From Panaeolus papilionaceus (Eukaryota > Basidiomycota > Agaricomycetes > Agaricales), in NCBI GenBank assembly GCA_015501605.1, contig JADNRZ010000014.1, forward strand, positions 620,001 through 684,000: 64,000 nt of DNA, given 5' to 3'. Numbering within the stretch: position 1 is the first letter of the stretch; each line of letters begins with the position of its first letter. Positions 24,120 to 35,481 of this stretch are shown in pieces. A program made the position numbers and the translations under genes. The notes under the pieces are model-generated. The model was given only the letters and a program-made list of their open reading frames with translations, ran no database searches and was not told the origin of the DNA.

Positions 24120-24924
24120 GATATTAATTCCTGTTGTAGTTACAAATAGCTAATACACACTGATATCTCAAATGGTTGAATTTACTACTTGGCTCTGTAC
24201 TGGTCTGAAGGAAAAGTTCTCTGTCTTCTGAAGTCACGACGTCAAAAGCTTGTGATCCTCACCAACTACCAGCGAAATGATTCTTGTTTAATATTTTACT
24301 TAGGCTGTCCTTTGGATACATAGTAGAGTGAGTAAAATGTGATTAATATCGTCGCTCTCTGAGTCCTGCACATCCTTTGTCCAGCAGCTTTCAGCAATAT
24401 ATTCCGCAGAAACCAGGCAGTCGTTGTGGAAAATAAAACAGCAAACATACAAGTTGGTCAAAATCATGCCTCATCTTCTTGAGGCTCGATTCGGACTCAG
24501 AGGGCCAGAGAGAGAGGCCAATGAAGGAATCAGAGGACGTTGATAGTTGCGGTGGGTAGTCTTAATTCATTTCCGTAAGATCTGTAATAACTCTATGGAA
24601 ATGTTCATGGTTGTACGATTGCGTCCGGACTGGAGGGAGGGCACTGACCGGTACTGACCCCTATTCAGTGATCCCAATGACGGATCTTGGCGGGCCGTCA
24701 ACGTTTGAGAGAAGAAAGAAAGGCATTTGTTTGAATCCTGGTCAGGGTTTACAAACAACAACCACAAAGGAGTTCTCAAAAGCTCGAGAGGTCGTAAAAA
24801 CCCTCGCATACTTTCTGGTGGTGAGCACCGCTTCATGCTGTTGCTTTTGCTATCATGATAAAATCCAAGTTAACATGTCGCTTTTTTCACCCATTCAGCC
24901 TACCTACATCCCTATTGTGTTAAG
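24120..24924. other. Intergenic region between array members D and E
   Basis: About 800 bases, the longest gap in the array. Open frames at 24567-24836 and 24611-25015 have no motifs. The second runs into the start of E in another frame. Confidence 0.5.
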
Positions 24925-26569
24925 ATGGCTTCTTCCCTACTTAACATTTCAAACTCCTCCAGCAACAACCTGTGCAGGAATGCTGATGTTCTTGCAACTA
25001 TCTTTAGCTTTATAACTGTAGATCATTGCATGAACACCGAAGAAAGGTCGGTAGCACGTCAGACTCTTCTTGCTGCTGCTACGACGTGCAATGCATTCAA
25101 GAACTGCGCTTTAGATGCTTTATGGCGCGTCATTCCTTCTTTAATTCCTTTGTTGCAGCTTTTCCCTTCGTTTGCGATGGTGGATGACATATATGTGAGC
25201 GGGTCAACCTTTGATTGGCAGAGGGGCATTCCATTTATTATTTTGATTATCATTATGGATTTAGGTTCTTCAGGACGTAAAAGAGGAAGACTGGATGCTG
25301 TATGACACGTATGCTACGCGCGTTCGTGAAGTGCATTTTCAAGAAGCCAGCTCAGTTCCGGTGTCCCCATTCGTGTATTTTCAGCTCGCTCGCATGCGCC
25401 CACCGACCAACCCGCCTGTACCATTCCTGAAGGCTATTTCCCTCTCTCCTGGGATCAAAGTCGAGCCTACCCTTTTGTTAGCTCTCCCTGGCCATTTAAC
25501 GGAGCGGCTTTCGTTTAATGACCCCGAACAAAGTTACACAAATGACTTTTTACTGTCGCTTCTCGCGACGCTTCAACATTGTCCGGATCTGAAGCACCTG
25601 ACCTTAACTGGGCCCCACACTTCAGGTGTCGACGCCGTTGCGACGTATTCCCATCTTCGTTCTCTTACATTGTTGATGCCAGCACGTCAGCACTCACATT
25701 CCTTTCTGCAATCCCTTGGACGCCTGAACCATCTACGCAAAGTTACTCTTCACGCTGGCCCACCGTCTCATCGTATCAGTGACCAAACTTGTGTGTTGCC
25801 TGCTTTGCAATATCTCAAGCTTCTTGGACACCCGAGCTCCATGGCTTCAATTCTAGGTGTTGTCCAACCTATCAACCTCCAAGACTTCATTGCGGAGGAG
25901 GAAGAAGTTGAAACAGAAACTTCACAAACTGCTCCTGTCTGGACGCTGTTGTTCTCTCGCTTGGCAACTCTATCTCACCTCAGATCCATCGAGATCAATC
26001 AATGTTCGAACAGGACATGGGGTCAAAACGGCTACTCTTTGACAACCGAGATCATGGTCCCTTTAGCGCAGCTGCCCAATCCCTCTGCACTGCATGGTGT
26101 GATCGTCAGGAATGGCGCAGTGGGTATAGAATTGATTTCTTTACGCCAGTTAATGTTGGCATTCCGGTACCTCAAGATTTTCAGACTGCCATTACGTGAT
26201 AATGCCTCCAACTTCAGGATTTTGTCGCTTACTGGCGTCGTTTGGAATATCATTGAAAAATGTCCGGATCTTGAAACATTGCAAATTCCATTCATGGAGC
26301 GCCCTAGAGACCTCACATCCCCGTTGATTCGGGCGCCTCAACCTCGCGGCGGTCCTCATCGACTGAGAGAGTTATTTTTCAACAATAACCCCGCATCCCT
26401 ATTGCACAACCGACCAGAAGATGCGCTTCATTTCGCGGAATTTTTGGATACCGCATTTCCTAACCTCCAGAGCCTGATACTCCCCGACGGGGAGAATGAG
26501 GAATGGGCATGGGTCGAGAAAATGACCCTTGCCCTTCAGAGGGCAAGGCGGAGAACCCAGATAATCTAA
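24925..26569 (+). CDS. F-box-like/LRR protein, tandem array member E
   Basis: Two exons, 24925-25194 and 25265-26569, phase 0, 524 residues. Blocks: NADVLATIFSFITVDHCM and TTCNAFKNCALDALWRVIPSLIPLL (F-box-like), YDTYATRVREVHF, FVYFQLARMRPPTNPP, LKLLGHPSSM, RTWGQNGYSL, EDALHFAEFLDTAFPNL and DGENEEWAWVEKMTLALQRA. Shares the single intron position and nearly all blocks with A-D. Last member of the array; the next gene on this strand is an unrelated glycosyltransferase. Confidence 0.85.
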
Positions 26570-26858
26570 GTTGTGGCGGGGAGTGCGTAGTATTATACGT
26601 ACTTGGGGTTTTTGATTATATCCTACATGTTATATCTACTATTATGTATTGTATTTAATACTTCCAGCCACCCAAACCCTGCTATTTTTACTTATTCACC
26701 TGAGTTTTGACTCTGATATTTCGCATACCTCGATGACATTTTAGTACGGACCGGTTGACCGGTAGGTCCGATTCAGCGTTCACGCCAGAAAACGCAAGCC
26801 AACAAACCTCTTCCTGAACTACCACGAAGATCCTGAATTCTCGATTTCAGTCAAAGTG

Positions 26859-29015
26859 ATGGTCGCATCGCTAACGCCGCTGAGGACTATTCGCAGGCGT
26901 CTTCTACTCTTGTTCCTCGTAGCGTCTGTAACTATTGTACTATGGGTTCAAGTTGGATTATCTGAAAATCTGGGTCCCTCTCTTCAACTCGCGTCATCAT
27001 CGACTCGTTCTGCTATACCAGCGCGTTTTCTGGAGCATTATTTACCGAAACCCAATGCTAAACACGTATATCTGCCTAATGGTCTTTTAGAGGTTAACGC
27101 TGACGCTGGGCACCCGATTCTGGAGCTCATTGACAAGGCGAGGAAGGACTGGCAGCATAAACTGGATCGGGCGAGTAAAACGTTGGACGAAGCTGTTCGA
27201 GAATATAAAAGGCGATATGGGCGACCTCCACCAAAAGGTTTTGATGACTGGTATGCGAATTTCCCTTATCGTGATTGGTGTTAGTTGTGTTGAAGCAATG
27301 GCGAGGTGGGAGTACGTTCAGGAAAACGGCGTTCTTCTTCCAGATGAATATGACTTGATTCATAACGATCTGGAGCCTTTCTGGGGTATCTCGCCTGAGG
27401 ATCTTCTTGAAGTACAGGCTCGTCAGGAGACTATCCCTGACGTTTTTATTCTGGAGAAAAACGCGACACATGACACGGATTTTGCTGGTGCCGCCTATTC
27501 TACCCCATATCTGGTTCAAGAGCGAGCTCTTCTACGTGGTTTGGACGAAATTCTTGACTTGCTTGATCCGGTGGAGAACATGCTTCCCCATTTTCGTGCT
27601 ATCTTCTCGCCTCATGATAATCCAAATCTTTTGAGCGACTACAATGTCAAGGAAATGTTTTTAGCAGCAGCTAGGCAGGGTGGTTGTACGTTCTTCTGTT
27701 CAAAAAGTGTCGTCTCTATCCCGTTCTCACAATTCTATACTTTTTAGACGTTGACATGAGTAAACTGCCTGAGGCTAAACACTATGGCTTCGCGTCTGCC
27801 TGTCGTCCGGGTTCTCCGGGCAGATTAACTGAAGCTCCTGTAAACCAATTTGTGCGACCACCTCCTAGGGCTAACAAAACTTTCATCCACAACCACCAGC
27901 TTTCCATGGACCCATGCACCAATCCGTATATTTTCTACCACCATGGGCAATACGTCGCTCATGACCTTGGGCCGCCTCCTCAACCCGTCATAGCAGCACA
28001 ATTTGCGTACTGCTCCACCCCCTTGTATCACGACATCCAGCCCCCCACTTTTATTGCGTGGACGGATGACATCAGGCCCAGAGAGAACGACCCGCCTTGG
28101 GACCAAAAGACAGACGAGAGACTTATGTGGCGAGGCAGCAACACTGGGATTCATCATAACGACGGCACGAGATGGATTTATGCACAACGTATTCACCTTG
28201 TTCGGATGGCTAACGAGCTTAATGGGACAGAGAAAATACTCATGCCTCGTGTTAACGTTTTGGATGGACAGGAATATTCTCCCTTGATCAGTTCCTCGGC
28301 ATTGAGAGTTGGAAAGGGCGCTGAGCTTCCCAAGTCGATCGTGAACCCTGCGATGATGGATATTTCATTCACTGGTCATGCAATTGGATGCGACCAACCT
28401 TATTGTGATTACTTGGAGACACTGTTTGAGTGGAAGCCCAAGCAAAATGCGAACGGGAAGCAAGCAGGAAATCATAAGTATTTGGTGGATGTGAGTCCAG
28501 CTCGATTGTTTTCTTCATGTAAGGGGGTCTGACATAGCATTGAACAGGTGGATGGAAATGGATGGTCCAGTCGATTCAAGCGCCTAATTACGAGTAACTC
28601 GCTTGTGTTCAAGGCTACTGCCTATCCTGAATGGTACGAATTGCTGTTAGTGCTTTTAGGTTCCGGCTGAAATATAATCTGCTTTAGGTGGCTCGACAGA
28701 ATACAACCCTGGGTCCATTATGTCCCTATTCAGGTGGACTACTCCGACCTATACGATGCCTATGTATTTTTCCGTGGAGGTCTGTATGGAGAAGGAAACC
28801 ATGACGATATGGCGCGAGAGATTGCAGAAGCTGGTCGAACCTGGAGTAAAACGTTCTGGAGAAAGCAGGATATGACAGCTTATTTCTTCAGGTAAGCGTC
28901 CCATTAAGTATATACATTATTAACAGAAAATTGAATCATTTTCCTTTGCAGGCTGATACTGGAGTATGCACGAATTATGAGCCTAGACAGAGACTCGATG
29001 AGTTACAAAGGGTAG
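26859..29015 (+). CDS. GT90/CAP10-type glycosyltransferase, type II membrane protein
   Basis: Six exons: 26859-27250, 27306-27685, 27748-28490, 28548-28633, 28688-28891, 28952-29015, giving 622 residues with all phases closed. A basic N-terminus (RTIRRR) followed by a hydrophobic stretch (LLLLFLVASVTIVLWV) marks a single signal anchor, as in Golgi enzymes. The lumenal part holds family blocks GFDDWWEYVQENGVLLPDEY, KLPEAKHYGFASACRP, LMWRGSNTG (about 384-394) and WVHYVPIQVDYSDLYDAYVFF with FRGG. GT90 enzymes include the Cryptococcus capsule protein Cap10 and beta-1,2-xylosyltransferases. The sugar transferred here cannot be read from sequence. The donor of intron 2 was set at the GTACGT giving QGGYVDMSK. 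Confidence 0.9.
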
Positions 29016-29392
29016 TCAAATCGTCTTGATCGAGTTTTACCAGCCCTCAACCTGTGTTCATCGTTTTGTAATTTTGTGCTTCCTTCTCGTTCTGAAATAT
29101 TTATTGCAGCCTTTTATTCCTTTCTTCGTGAACCGACATAGACGTGTGTAAATATAGCCAGGTAAAACCCCTCCCTTGAGTCTATCGGTGACATAGACAT
29201 AGGGGCCACATCAATGGACTAGTGACTCAGCATATTTCCCACCAAATGAATTGTTGTGGCAGTGGGAGGGAGCTCTGAGCGTTACCACCACTCTCCTGGC
29301 AACTGCCATTGGAAATGTGCGGGGAATAACATTTCGTTGTAAGAGGCTTCTGACACACCATTGCGGTCGTTATCACCCTTCTCTTGAACCAC

Positions 29393-31043
29393 ATGTCGAC
29401 TCCAGACCTCCCCGTTGAGATTTGGAGACACATCGCTAGTTTTCTGCCTGCAGAGTTTGTCAAGACTCTTTATTCTGTTAATCGCGACTTTCTTCAGCTT
29501 GCGCTTGATGCGCGTTATCGTGTCGCTCGGGTGAGTGACTTTGAAAGACATGGCTTGCGGAGAACATTGTTGTGCGTCGATTTCTCTGTCTATCTAACGA
29601 GCCGTGTTCAAAGCTAACCTCCAATTTTTTAGAGATCAGCTCGCGAGGCAGAGGGCTCGGGTTATTCTGATTGATGACGACTGGGAGCGGCCTCCTGGCA
29701 ATCCATCCCGTACAACTGAAGTCAAAACAGAACGTAGTGGGCGGATTCGTTCACTACTTTCCAAATTGTCACTGCATCCAAGAAACCAAGAGGCGGCTAA
29801 AATGACTTCAGAGCAATACTACGACGCCCTGATGCACATCGTTCCTGACATGCCTCAGATCAGAGAAATCGATTTACGGCTATATACTCCTCAGAATGAT
29901 CAGTATACCCAGAAGATTCGCCTAACCAGAGCTCTCTTGGAAACATCTGGTGCTAATTTGACGAAGCTCTCCATGCACGTTGGGCTGGAAGATTTGCATC
30001 GTGTCTTGCCTACCAGTCCTGTTCTTCCACAACTCTCAGACCTCCGGGTCGTGCTACGCGCTGCCAAGGAAACGCCGACACCTGAAACTTTTATGTTGTC
30101 TGTTGTTCAACCATTTATTACCAACCAAGCCAGCAATCTCCTCTCCTTAGAGCTTATTGGTGCCCATATGGTGGACCCATCGATTCTTCTCCAAAACCTT
30201 CCACATCTCCCTCAACTAGTCAAGCTTTACCTCTCCCATCATATCCTCAACGGTGACCCTCAATCCCGCGTCGGTTTTAATCAATTTATGACGTTGCACG
30301 CACCACAACTCCACGAATTTAGATACCATATGCGAGGAAGTCCTTTTATTCACGACCACCCCCCACAGTGGTTCATTGACGCGTCCAACGCTACCTTGCT
30401 CGATTTCCCTCAAATTACCCGCCTCACAGTGTCTGTTGTACCCCGCTTTGCTTTTTCTTTCAGGAGTATGGTCCATCACTTGGAACGATACCGTTCAACG
30501 CTGCAGTCTCTACGACTTCAAGTCAACGCCATGCAATACGCAGAAATTTTGGAGCTGCTGCGATGTCTGCATGGATCGCACGTCCTTCAATCTCTAAACC
30601 TCCGTGTGGATTGCCTCAGTCCGACAGTCGTTGGGCATTTTGCGGCCAACCTCCCAGCTTTGAAAGATCTTACACTCAACTTTGCTCGTACCTTCGATTA
30701 TATGCCTCCGCTAACCCAGAATCAGTCCTTGCCTGAAATAGAATCTCCGGTCTGTTAATTTTCCGCGATAATATTTTGTACAAGCTAATTCTTCAAATAG
30801 TTCGAAGTGACCGACCCCGACGTATTCGATCACTTAGAGACATGGAACCTCGTTTCTCTCTCATTGGTGCCCGCCGCGTCGAGGTTGGCGCTGCTCTCGG
30901 AAGTTCGGAGGGCAATCATAGCCTCTTTGCCCAGGGTTCGATTGTTTTGCGAGGTGGATCCGGAGGAATACGCTTCCGCAATTGAGGACCCTGGTACGAG
31001 ACTCACTGGAGTGCAGGCGTTTAATTTTGGCGAGCGGTATTAA
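29393..31043 (+). CDS. F-box/LRR-like protein, intact paralogue of the gene at 1203-2865
   Basis: Three exons, 29393-29571, 29633-30749 and 30801-31043, give 512 residues. The N-terminus (PDLPVEIWRHIASFLPAEF, then LYSVNRDFLQLALDARY) is F-box-like. The body is leucine-rich with conserved blocks LPQLSDLRVVLR, LLQNLPHLPQLVKLYLS and LQSLNLRVDCLSP. The C-terminal exon (WNLVSLSLVP, then PRVRLFCEVDPEEYA) aligns with the last exon of the broken gene. Donor GTGCGT for intron 1 was chosen over the stronger-looking GTGAGT upstream because only it keeps the phase. Convergent with aldo/keto reductase copy 3, 82 bases away. SCF adaptor role is inference. Confidence 0.85.
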
Positions 31044-31125
31044 AATCTCATACGAAAGATCGAAGCTTTGTTCCACAGCACTGATATACACGTATATGAT
31101 ACCCTTCTTTGCAATTATCCGACGA

Positions 31126-32637
31126 CTATTGTTTGATATTTCCCTGGCCATCTTGCCCGTGGAGAACGGGACGTAGCGATGGTTTGTCGTCCACATTTCC
31201 GGTGAACCTAACGAATCTGCTCGTGGTCGAGCCATCACCCTGTCCAGCGCAGTAAGCCATCATGCAACCAGCTTCTGAGCAAACAGTACTCACAATCATC
31301 GAGTTGGGGAATCCTGGGTTGAAAGGAACAACGCTCTCAAGGTACTTTATTTGCTCTGTGCTCAAAGATATTTCGAGAGCCTCGACGTTGGCCAGCAGGT
31401 GCTCGACCTTCCTTCCTCCGATAATGGGGAAGACGTATGGGGTCTTGTGCATGAGATATGCAATGGCGACTAGAAAATGCAGCCATGAGTTTAACATGCA
31501 TCAATTTCTCGTGATGGATGCGCACCAGAAGTGATGTGCTTTGCACCAATCTCCCCAGCGACCTTTTCGAGAGCCTGACACACTTTCTTCTCCTCATCTG
31601 TCCTTTCCCATTCCGGATTGAATGTCATTCGACCTTTCTCTCCGGTTTGCCGACGTCTCTCCTCCTCTTCGTCACTGCGAATCTTTCCAGCAGCGAGAAC
31701 GTTCCAGGGAGCAAGCGCCATTCCTTCGATTGGATGAGCACGCTACCCTCATATACGAAATTGTAGCACTTACCTTCAGAGACGGCCATGTGGATAATGT
31801 CTCGCTCGAAAGAGCGTTCCATGATGTTCCATGCTCCTTGGTAGATGACAAAAGGTGTCAGAGCATGGTCTCTTGCATACTGATTAGCCCTGGATACAAC
31901 CCAGGCAGGTGTATCAGATACGCCCTAAGATACTTTTAGCTCAGCGGGGTTCGAGAATAGATTAAGCTGCTAGGTACGCACGAGGTAAAGGACCTTGCGT
32001 TGCGCAACCAGGGTATGCAACGATTGCATAACTTCTTCCACGCTAGTATCCCAGTCCCACCAATGAATATAGAGGAGGTCGATGTAATTCGTCCTCAGCT
32101 TCTTGAGCGATTCCTCGACGGACAGATGAAGTGACTTGGCGTTATTCCCCGTGTACATGATCTTCTGGGCGATGTCTTTACTGCCTCGTTTGTAGTTGGT
32201 AGAATACTGCAGCCATGACCAATCATCAGTGATAGTCCATCTAAAACAAGCGAAGTCTGGTTCCTGCCTTCGTTGCGATAAACAGCTGATCACGGATTCC
32301 ACGCTTTTCTGCCCATTCCCCTATGAATTCTTCTGAAGATTCGTCTTGGCTTGTCGGTGAAATTGCACGTCAGATATAAAAACTATTAGCAAATCCGGAG
32401 TATTACTTACTAATTGTTGGCGGTATCAATGAAATTTCCTCCATTATCGTAATAAGCGTCCAGGAGCTTGAAGCTCGACTCTTTATTCATGCTCCCCATT
32501 CCAAATTGTTCCCACTTGTCACCGATACTCATGGCCCCGAGCTGCAATGGCGACACACGCACGCCAGCTCTTGGAGAGAGTACTCGATAGCGACCGAGGC
32601 CGGTGGGTGGCGCAGGAGGAGTAGTCCATAGAGACAT
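31126..32637 (-). CDS. Aldo/keto reductase (norsolorinic acid reductase-like), copy 3
   Basis: Seven exons on the minus strand: 32637-32411, 32349-32268, 32206-31982, 31924-31774, 31723-31526, 31469-31294, 31239-31126, giving 390 residues. Exons of 227, 82, 225, 151 and 176 bases match copy 1 exactly in length. Catalytic residues: Asp and Tyr of FIDTANNYQDE, Lys of FIATK and His of [10 protein letters not shown]. The block [19 protein letters not shown] is present. Intron 2 (32207-32267) begins with GC rather than GT after AAG; the other two copies have GT at the same place and no usable GT lies nearby, so this is a GC-AG intron. Copy 3 is 16 kb from the tandem pair, separated by the F-box array and the GT90 gene. 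Substrate unknown. Confidence 0.92.
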
Positions 32638-32714
32638 TTTGACTCGTTATGTGAAGAGTGAGGTGGATACGAGGGATAGGAAAGATGACTTCAGTTTCTT
32701 CTTCAACTCGTTCA

Positions 32715-32721
32715 ATTTATA
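32715..32721 (-). promoter_or_regulatory. TATA box of aldo/keto reductase copy 3
   Basis: Minus-strand TATAAAT, 78 bases before the ATG; spacing matches that of copies 1 and 2. Confidence 0.5.
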
Positions 32722-33818
32722 GAACTGTATCCATGACTAATTCCTTGAAGAAAATCAAGCGTTATCTAGAGAAAGAAGCTTCTAGCATCGAATGATTATC
32801 AAGCAACCTTTAAAAATACGTCGCTTAGATGCGTAGACTTGCGTCACTGGCATCTTTTGCGCTTAGCCTTCGGCATAGATGATGATATCCTGGGAGGCGA
32901 TAGAGCTGAAATGGTCACAAGATCCCAGTCCTGGCACTGCGGATGTTTGAGGCCTGTGAAAAAGAATGGGACCATGGGTAGGGACTTGGTGGTATGCCGG
33001 ATGTCACTAAGAACATTCGAAACAAATTTATATCACGAAACTCAATGTATACTGTCAATCGAGGTCCAGTCAATGTGCAACAATCAAAAAACAAACAGCG
33101 TGAGAGTCGGGTTAAGCGCTTGCAGCTTGGACGATACCATCTGTACATTAAAGACCCACAAATCCTACGGTGAATCTATTACTTGTCATGTTCGCCGTTT
33201 AACAAAAGAGAGAAATAAAGCAGACATAAAATCGCATAATCGTCGACGTTCTCGTTATCATTAGCGGCGACTCACGTCCCGAAGGGCTCTCAGAAGGAAG
33301 CAGCATTGAGAATGAGTGAACCTGACGAGAGTAGACCCAAGCTCTGAGCTCGTAATTGACGACCATGCACGTCGAAAGCATTCAAACATAACGGGGAAGC
33401 TCAGTGGGATCTTTTCTCCAATACCGCCCACTTATAAGTTGTGACAGGTACTGGGTCGCAATTCCAAAGCGAAGGCGAAGTGATTTCGAGCCTTCAGAGC
33501 AATCATCGATGCCTAAGGCTGGCCTTGGGAATATAAACACGAGTGCATGGAGTCGTTTTGATAGTTAATCGTGTAGAAATAGAGCTAATAATCTCGTGCA
33601 GCTTTATAGCCCTAGCAGTACTATCTTCTATCACAAAACGGTGGTATGGGCGCTGCACAGCCACTCTACGCTCATAACGATATTTATCATCTATTGCAAA
33701 AAATACTTCATAGCGTCACCTACGAAGCAGTAAAATTTAAGATGCATATTTATGAGCATAAGTCGGTACCTACAACGGAGGGCGCAAATACTTGATCACG
33801 GCAAAAAAAATAATTTGT
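32722..33818. other. Intergenic region upstream of aldo/keto reductase copy 3
   Basis: About 1.1 kb with no recognisable gene. An open frame at 32839-33264 lacks motifs. A T run of the minus strand (A run 33803-33810 on plus) follows the tRNA gene and likely ends its transcription. Confidence 0.5.
33803..33810 (-). terminator. RNA polymerase III terminator of tRNA-Asp
   Basis: Eight T residues on the minus strand, 8 bases beyond the mature 3' end of the tRNA. Confidence 0.7.
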
Positions 33819-33911
33819 CTCTCTGTCTGGGAGTCGAACCCAGCTTTCGCGCGTTCAATGGCTGGTTTTCAGCTTGACAGGCGCGTGTACTAACCGATAT
33901 ACTAACAGAGA
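33819..33911 (-). tRNA. tRNA-Asp (GTC) with a 21-base intron
   Basis: The minus strand folds as a full cloverleaf. The acceptor stem TCTCTGT (33911-33905) pairs with ACAGAGA (33826-33820), and G is the discriminator at 33819. The D arm GTA-TATCGGTTAG-TAC, the anticodon stem CGCGC/GCGCG with loop CTGTCAC (anticodon GTC), and the T arm CTGGG-TTCGACT-CCCAG are all present. The intron at 33854-33874 lies one base after the anticodon, the canonical place. CCA is not encoded. A T-rich RNA polymerase III terminator follows within 20 bases. Confidence 0.93.
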
Positions 33912-34301
33912 CTTGTGAACTAAGGCTAGATACAGCTTCAGTAGGGGTTTCAAGGGTAGAAATTCTTGTAACCGCTGATGGCCTTGTCGCTGTCAGACTG
34001 GCATGCACCAGATCAGCAATGGCCTCGGTTACAGTGAATTCAACTTTCCGACTTCTGAGAACGACCTGAATCTATCTTATTCTTGAATACTATTATACCA
34101 CTTAAACACAAATCGTTGTCTTAGAAGGCGTAAATCACTTGAGCCATTGGAAGGTCAAAGGCGAGAGGCTTTGCCTTGTTAACTCAAATCACACATTTCA
34201 TCGTCAAGTGAAGGCATGAATCATATACATAAATTGATCATACCATTTTATACATGACGCTAAAATCCCCAAGACAGGAATAAAACACACCAAGCAACGC
34301 C
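33912..34301. other. Intergenic region between tRNA-Asp and eL20
   Basis: AT-rich, holds the 5' flank of the tRNA and the 3' untranslated region of eL20. No gene seen. Confidence 0.6.
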
Positions 34302-35030
34302 TTAGAAAGTAGCGGGGCGGTTGGCGACGAAGGTCGCGTTGGACTTGGCGACACGATGGGGGAGGGGGAACTTGAGTCCGGGGGTGATTAGCTGCTTGAT
34401 GTAGGGGCGGCGGATGTCGTCGGTCTTCTCGATCTCAACCACACGGAGAATCTACAAGAAGATGAACACACAGTATCCCGTAGGAACAAAATCAACTTAC
34501 GTGGATGGAGCGGAAGCGGGCACGATGCCTGGCAGCCATGTCCTGGTAGAGACTCTTGACGGCATCAGCGCGGCTGAGGTCACGGAACTCCTTGTACATG
34601 TTGTGTGTACCGGAGCGCGAGTCGTAGCGGAGCCAGATGCCGAAGTTCTTGACCTTCAAAGGCTTCTTTTCGTGGATCTAGAAAATAAATAGCCAATGCG
34701 AACAAGAAATGCACCGCGAGAGCCCTAAAGTCAGCATTCCCATTCCGCCTGCCTCTTGAGGGCTGCAAGGGACTTCAACAGAATGATACATACAACGTTG
34801 ACGCCAATGATCTCGCCACTGGCCTTCTTCACCTTCTTAAGTTGCCTGTCCATATCATGAGCACGAAAGATACCAAGGGCTATGCAAGAGACAGACCTCA
34901 GGAAATACCAGAAGCGGGACTTGGCGACGACTTCATTGGGCGCAAAAATGCGCATACGGTAGATTTTGGGGGTGGGCTCAGCCTCAGTGGGGACGTGGCG
35001 GCCGACGACTTGAAATTCCTGCAGGCCCAT
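34302..35030 (-). CDS. RPL20: 60S ribosomal protein eL20 (L20/L18a)
   Basis: Structural protein of the large ribosomal subunit. Four coding exons on the minus strand: 35030-34897, 34845-34794, 34677-34501, 34451-34302, giving 170 residues, the family's usual size. Characteristic blocks: [73 protein letters not shown] and the C-terminal VANRPATF. The sequence CTTCAG just before the ATG and a GTGAGT donor at 35206 suggest a further intron (35032-35206) in the 5' untranslated region, common in ribosomal protein genes. Convergent with no neighbour; its promoter faces the CSN5 3' end. Confidence 0.96.
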
Positions 35031-35031
35031 T

Positions 35032-35206
35032 CTGAAGGAAAGTAAAGATTAACATCTGAAGTTGCAGGTGTGATGTCGCCAGAAAAAAGTTCATCCGTTC
35101 CAACCCCCCGACATCCATCCCATCCAACAAGATTTCTTCCCTCCTTTCTCTACAATTCCACCATAGGACGTTCCAACAGCATAAAGGCAGCGTTTCAGGT
35201 ACTCAC
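35032..35206 (-). other. Probable 5' untranslated-region intron of RPL20
   Basis: The minus strand shows ACAAC followed by GTGAGTACC at 35206, and a CTTTCCTTCAG acceptor one base before the start codon. No ATG lies between the donor and the likely transcription start, so the intron would be non-coding. At 175 bases it is longer than the coding introns of the gene. Confidence 0.55.
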
Positions 35207-35481
35207 GTTGTCGATGGAAGGTGTCTTGAGGCGATTAGCGATGGTTGTGTGGATCGTCGAGCGGGGAGGTTTATTTGGACGTTTGTTTGTCGCTCACACA
35301 CGGCATCTCGGCATCGGCTTAATTTCACCCCTATCTTCCACTGTTCAGCTGGTATTGAATGAAGACTCAGACTGATTGAGCTAATAAAAGGCCTCAAAAA
35401 TCTAGTATTACACGACGTAGACAGGTGCTCAGAAAGTGAAAGCAGAAAAATTACAAAAATACACTGTTAGAAAACCAGACT

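Noticed and set aside
29527..29536. GTGAGT as the donor of intron 1 in the F-box/LRR-like gene at 29393
   Set aside because: It looks strong, but exon 2 would then be out of frame; GTGCGT at 29572 closes the phase and matches the pseudogene's coding extent.
34414..35045. Plus-strand open frames over the eL20 gene
   Set aside because: They are shadows of the ribosomal protein exons on the other strand.
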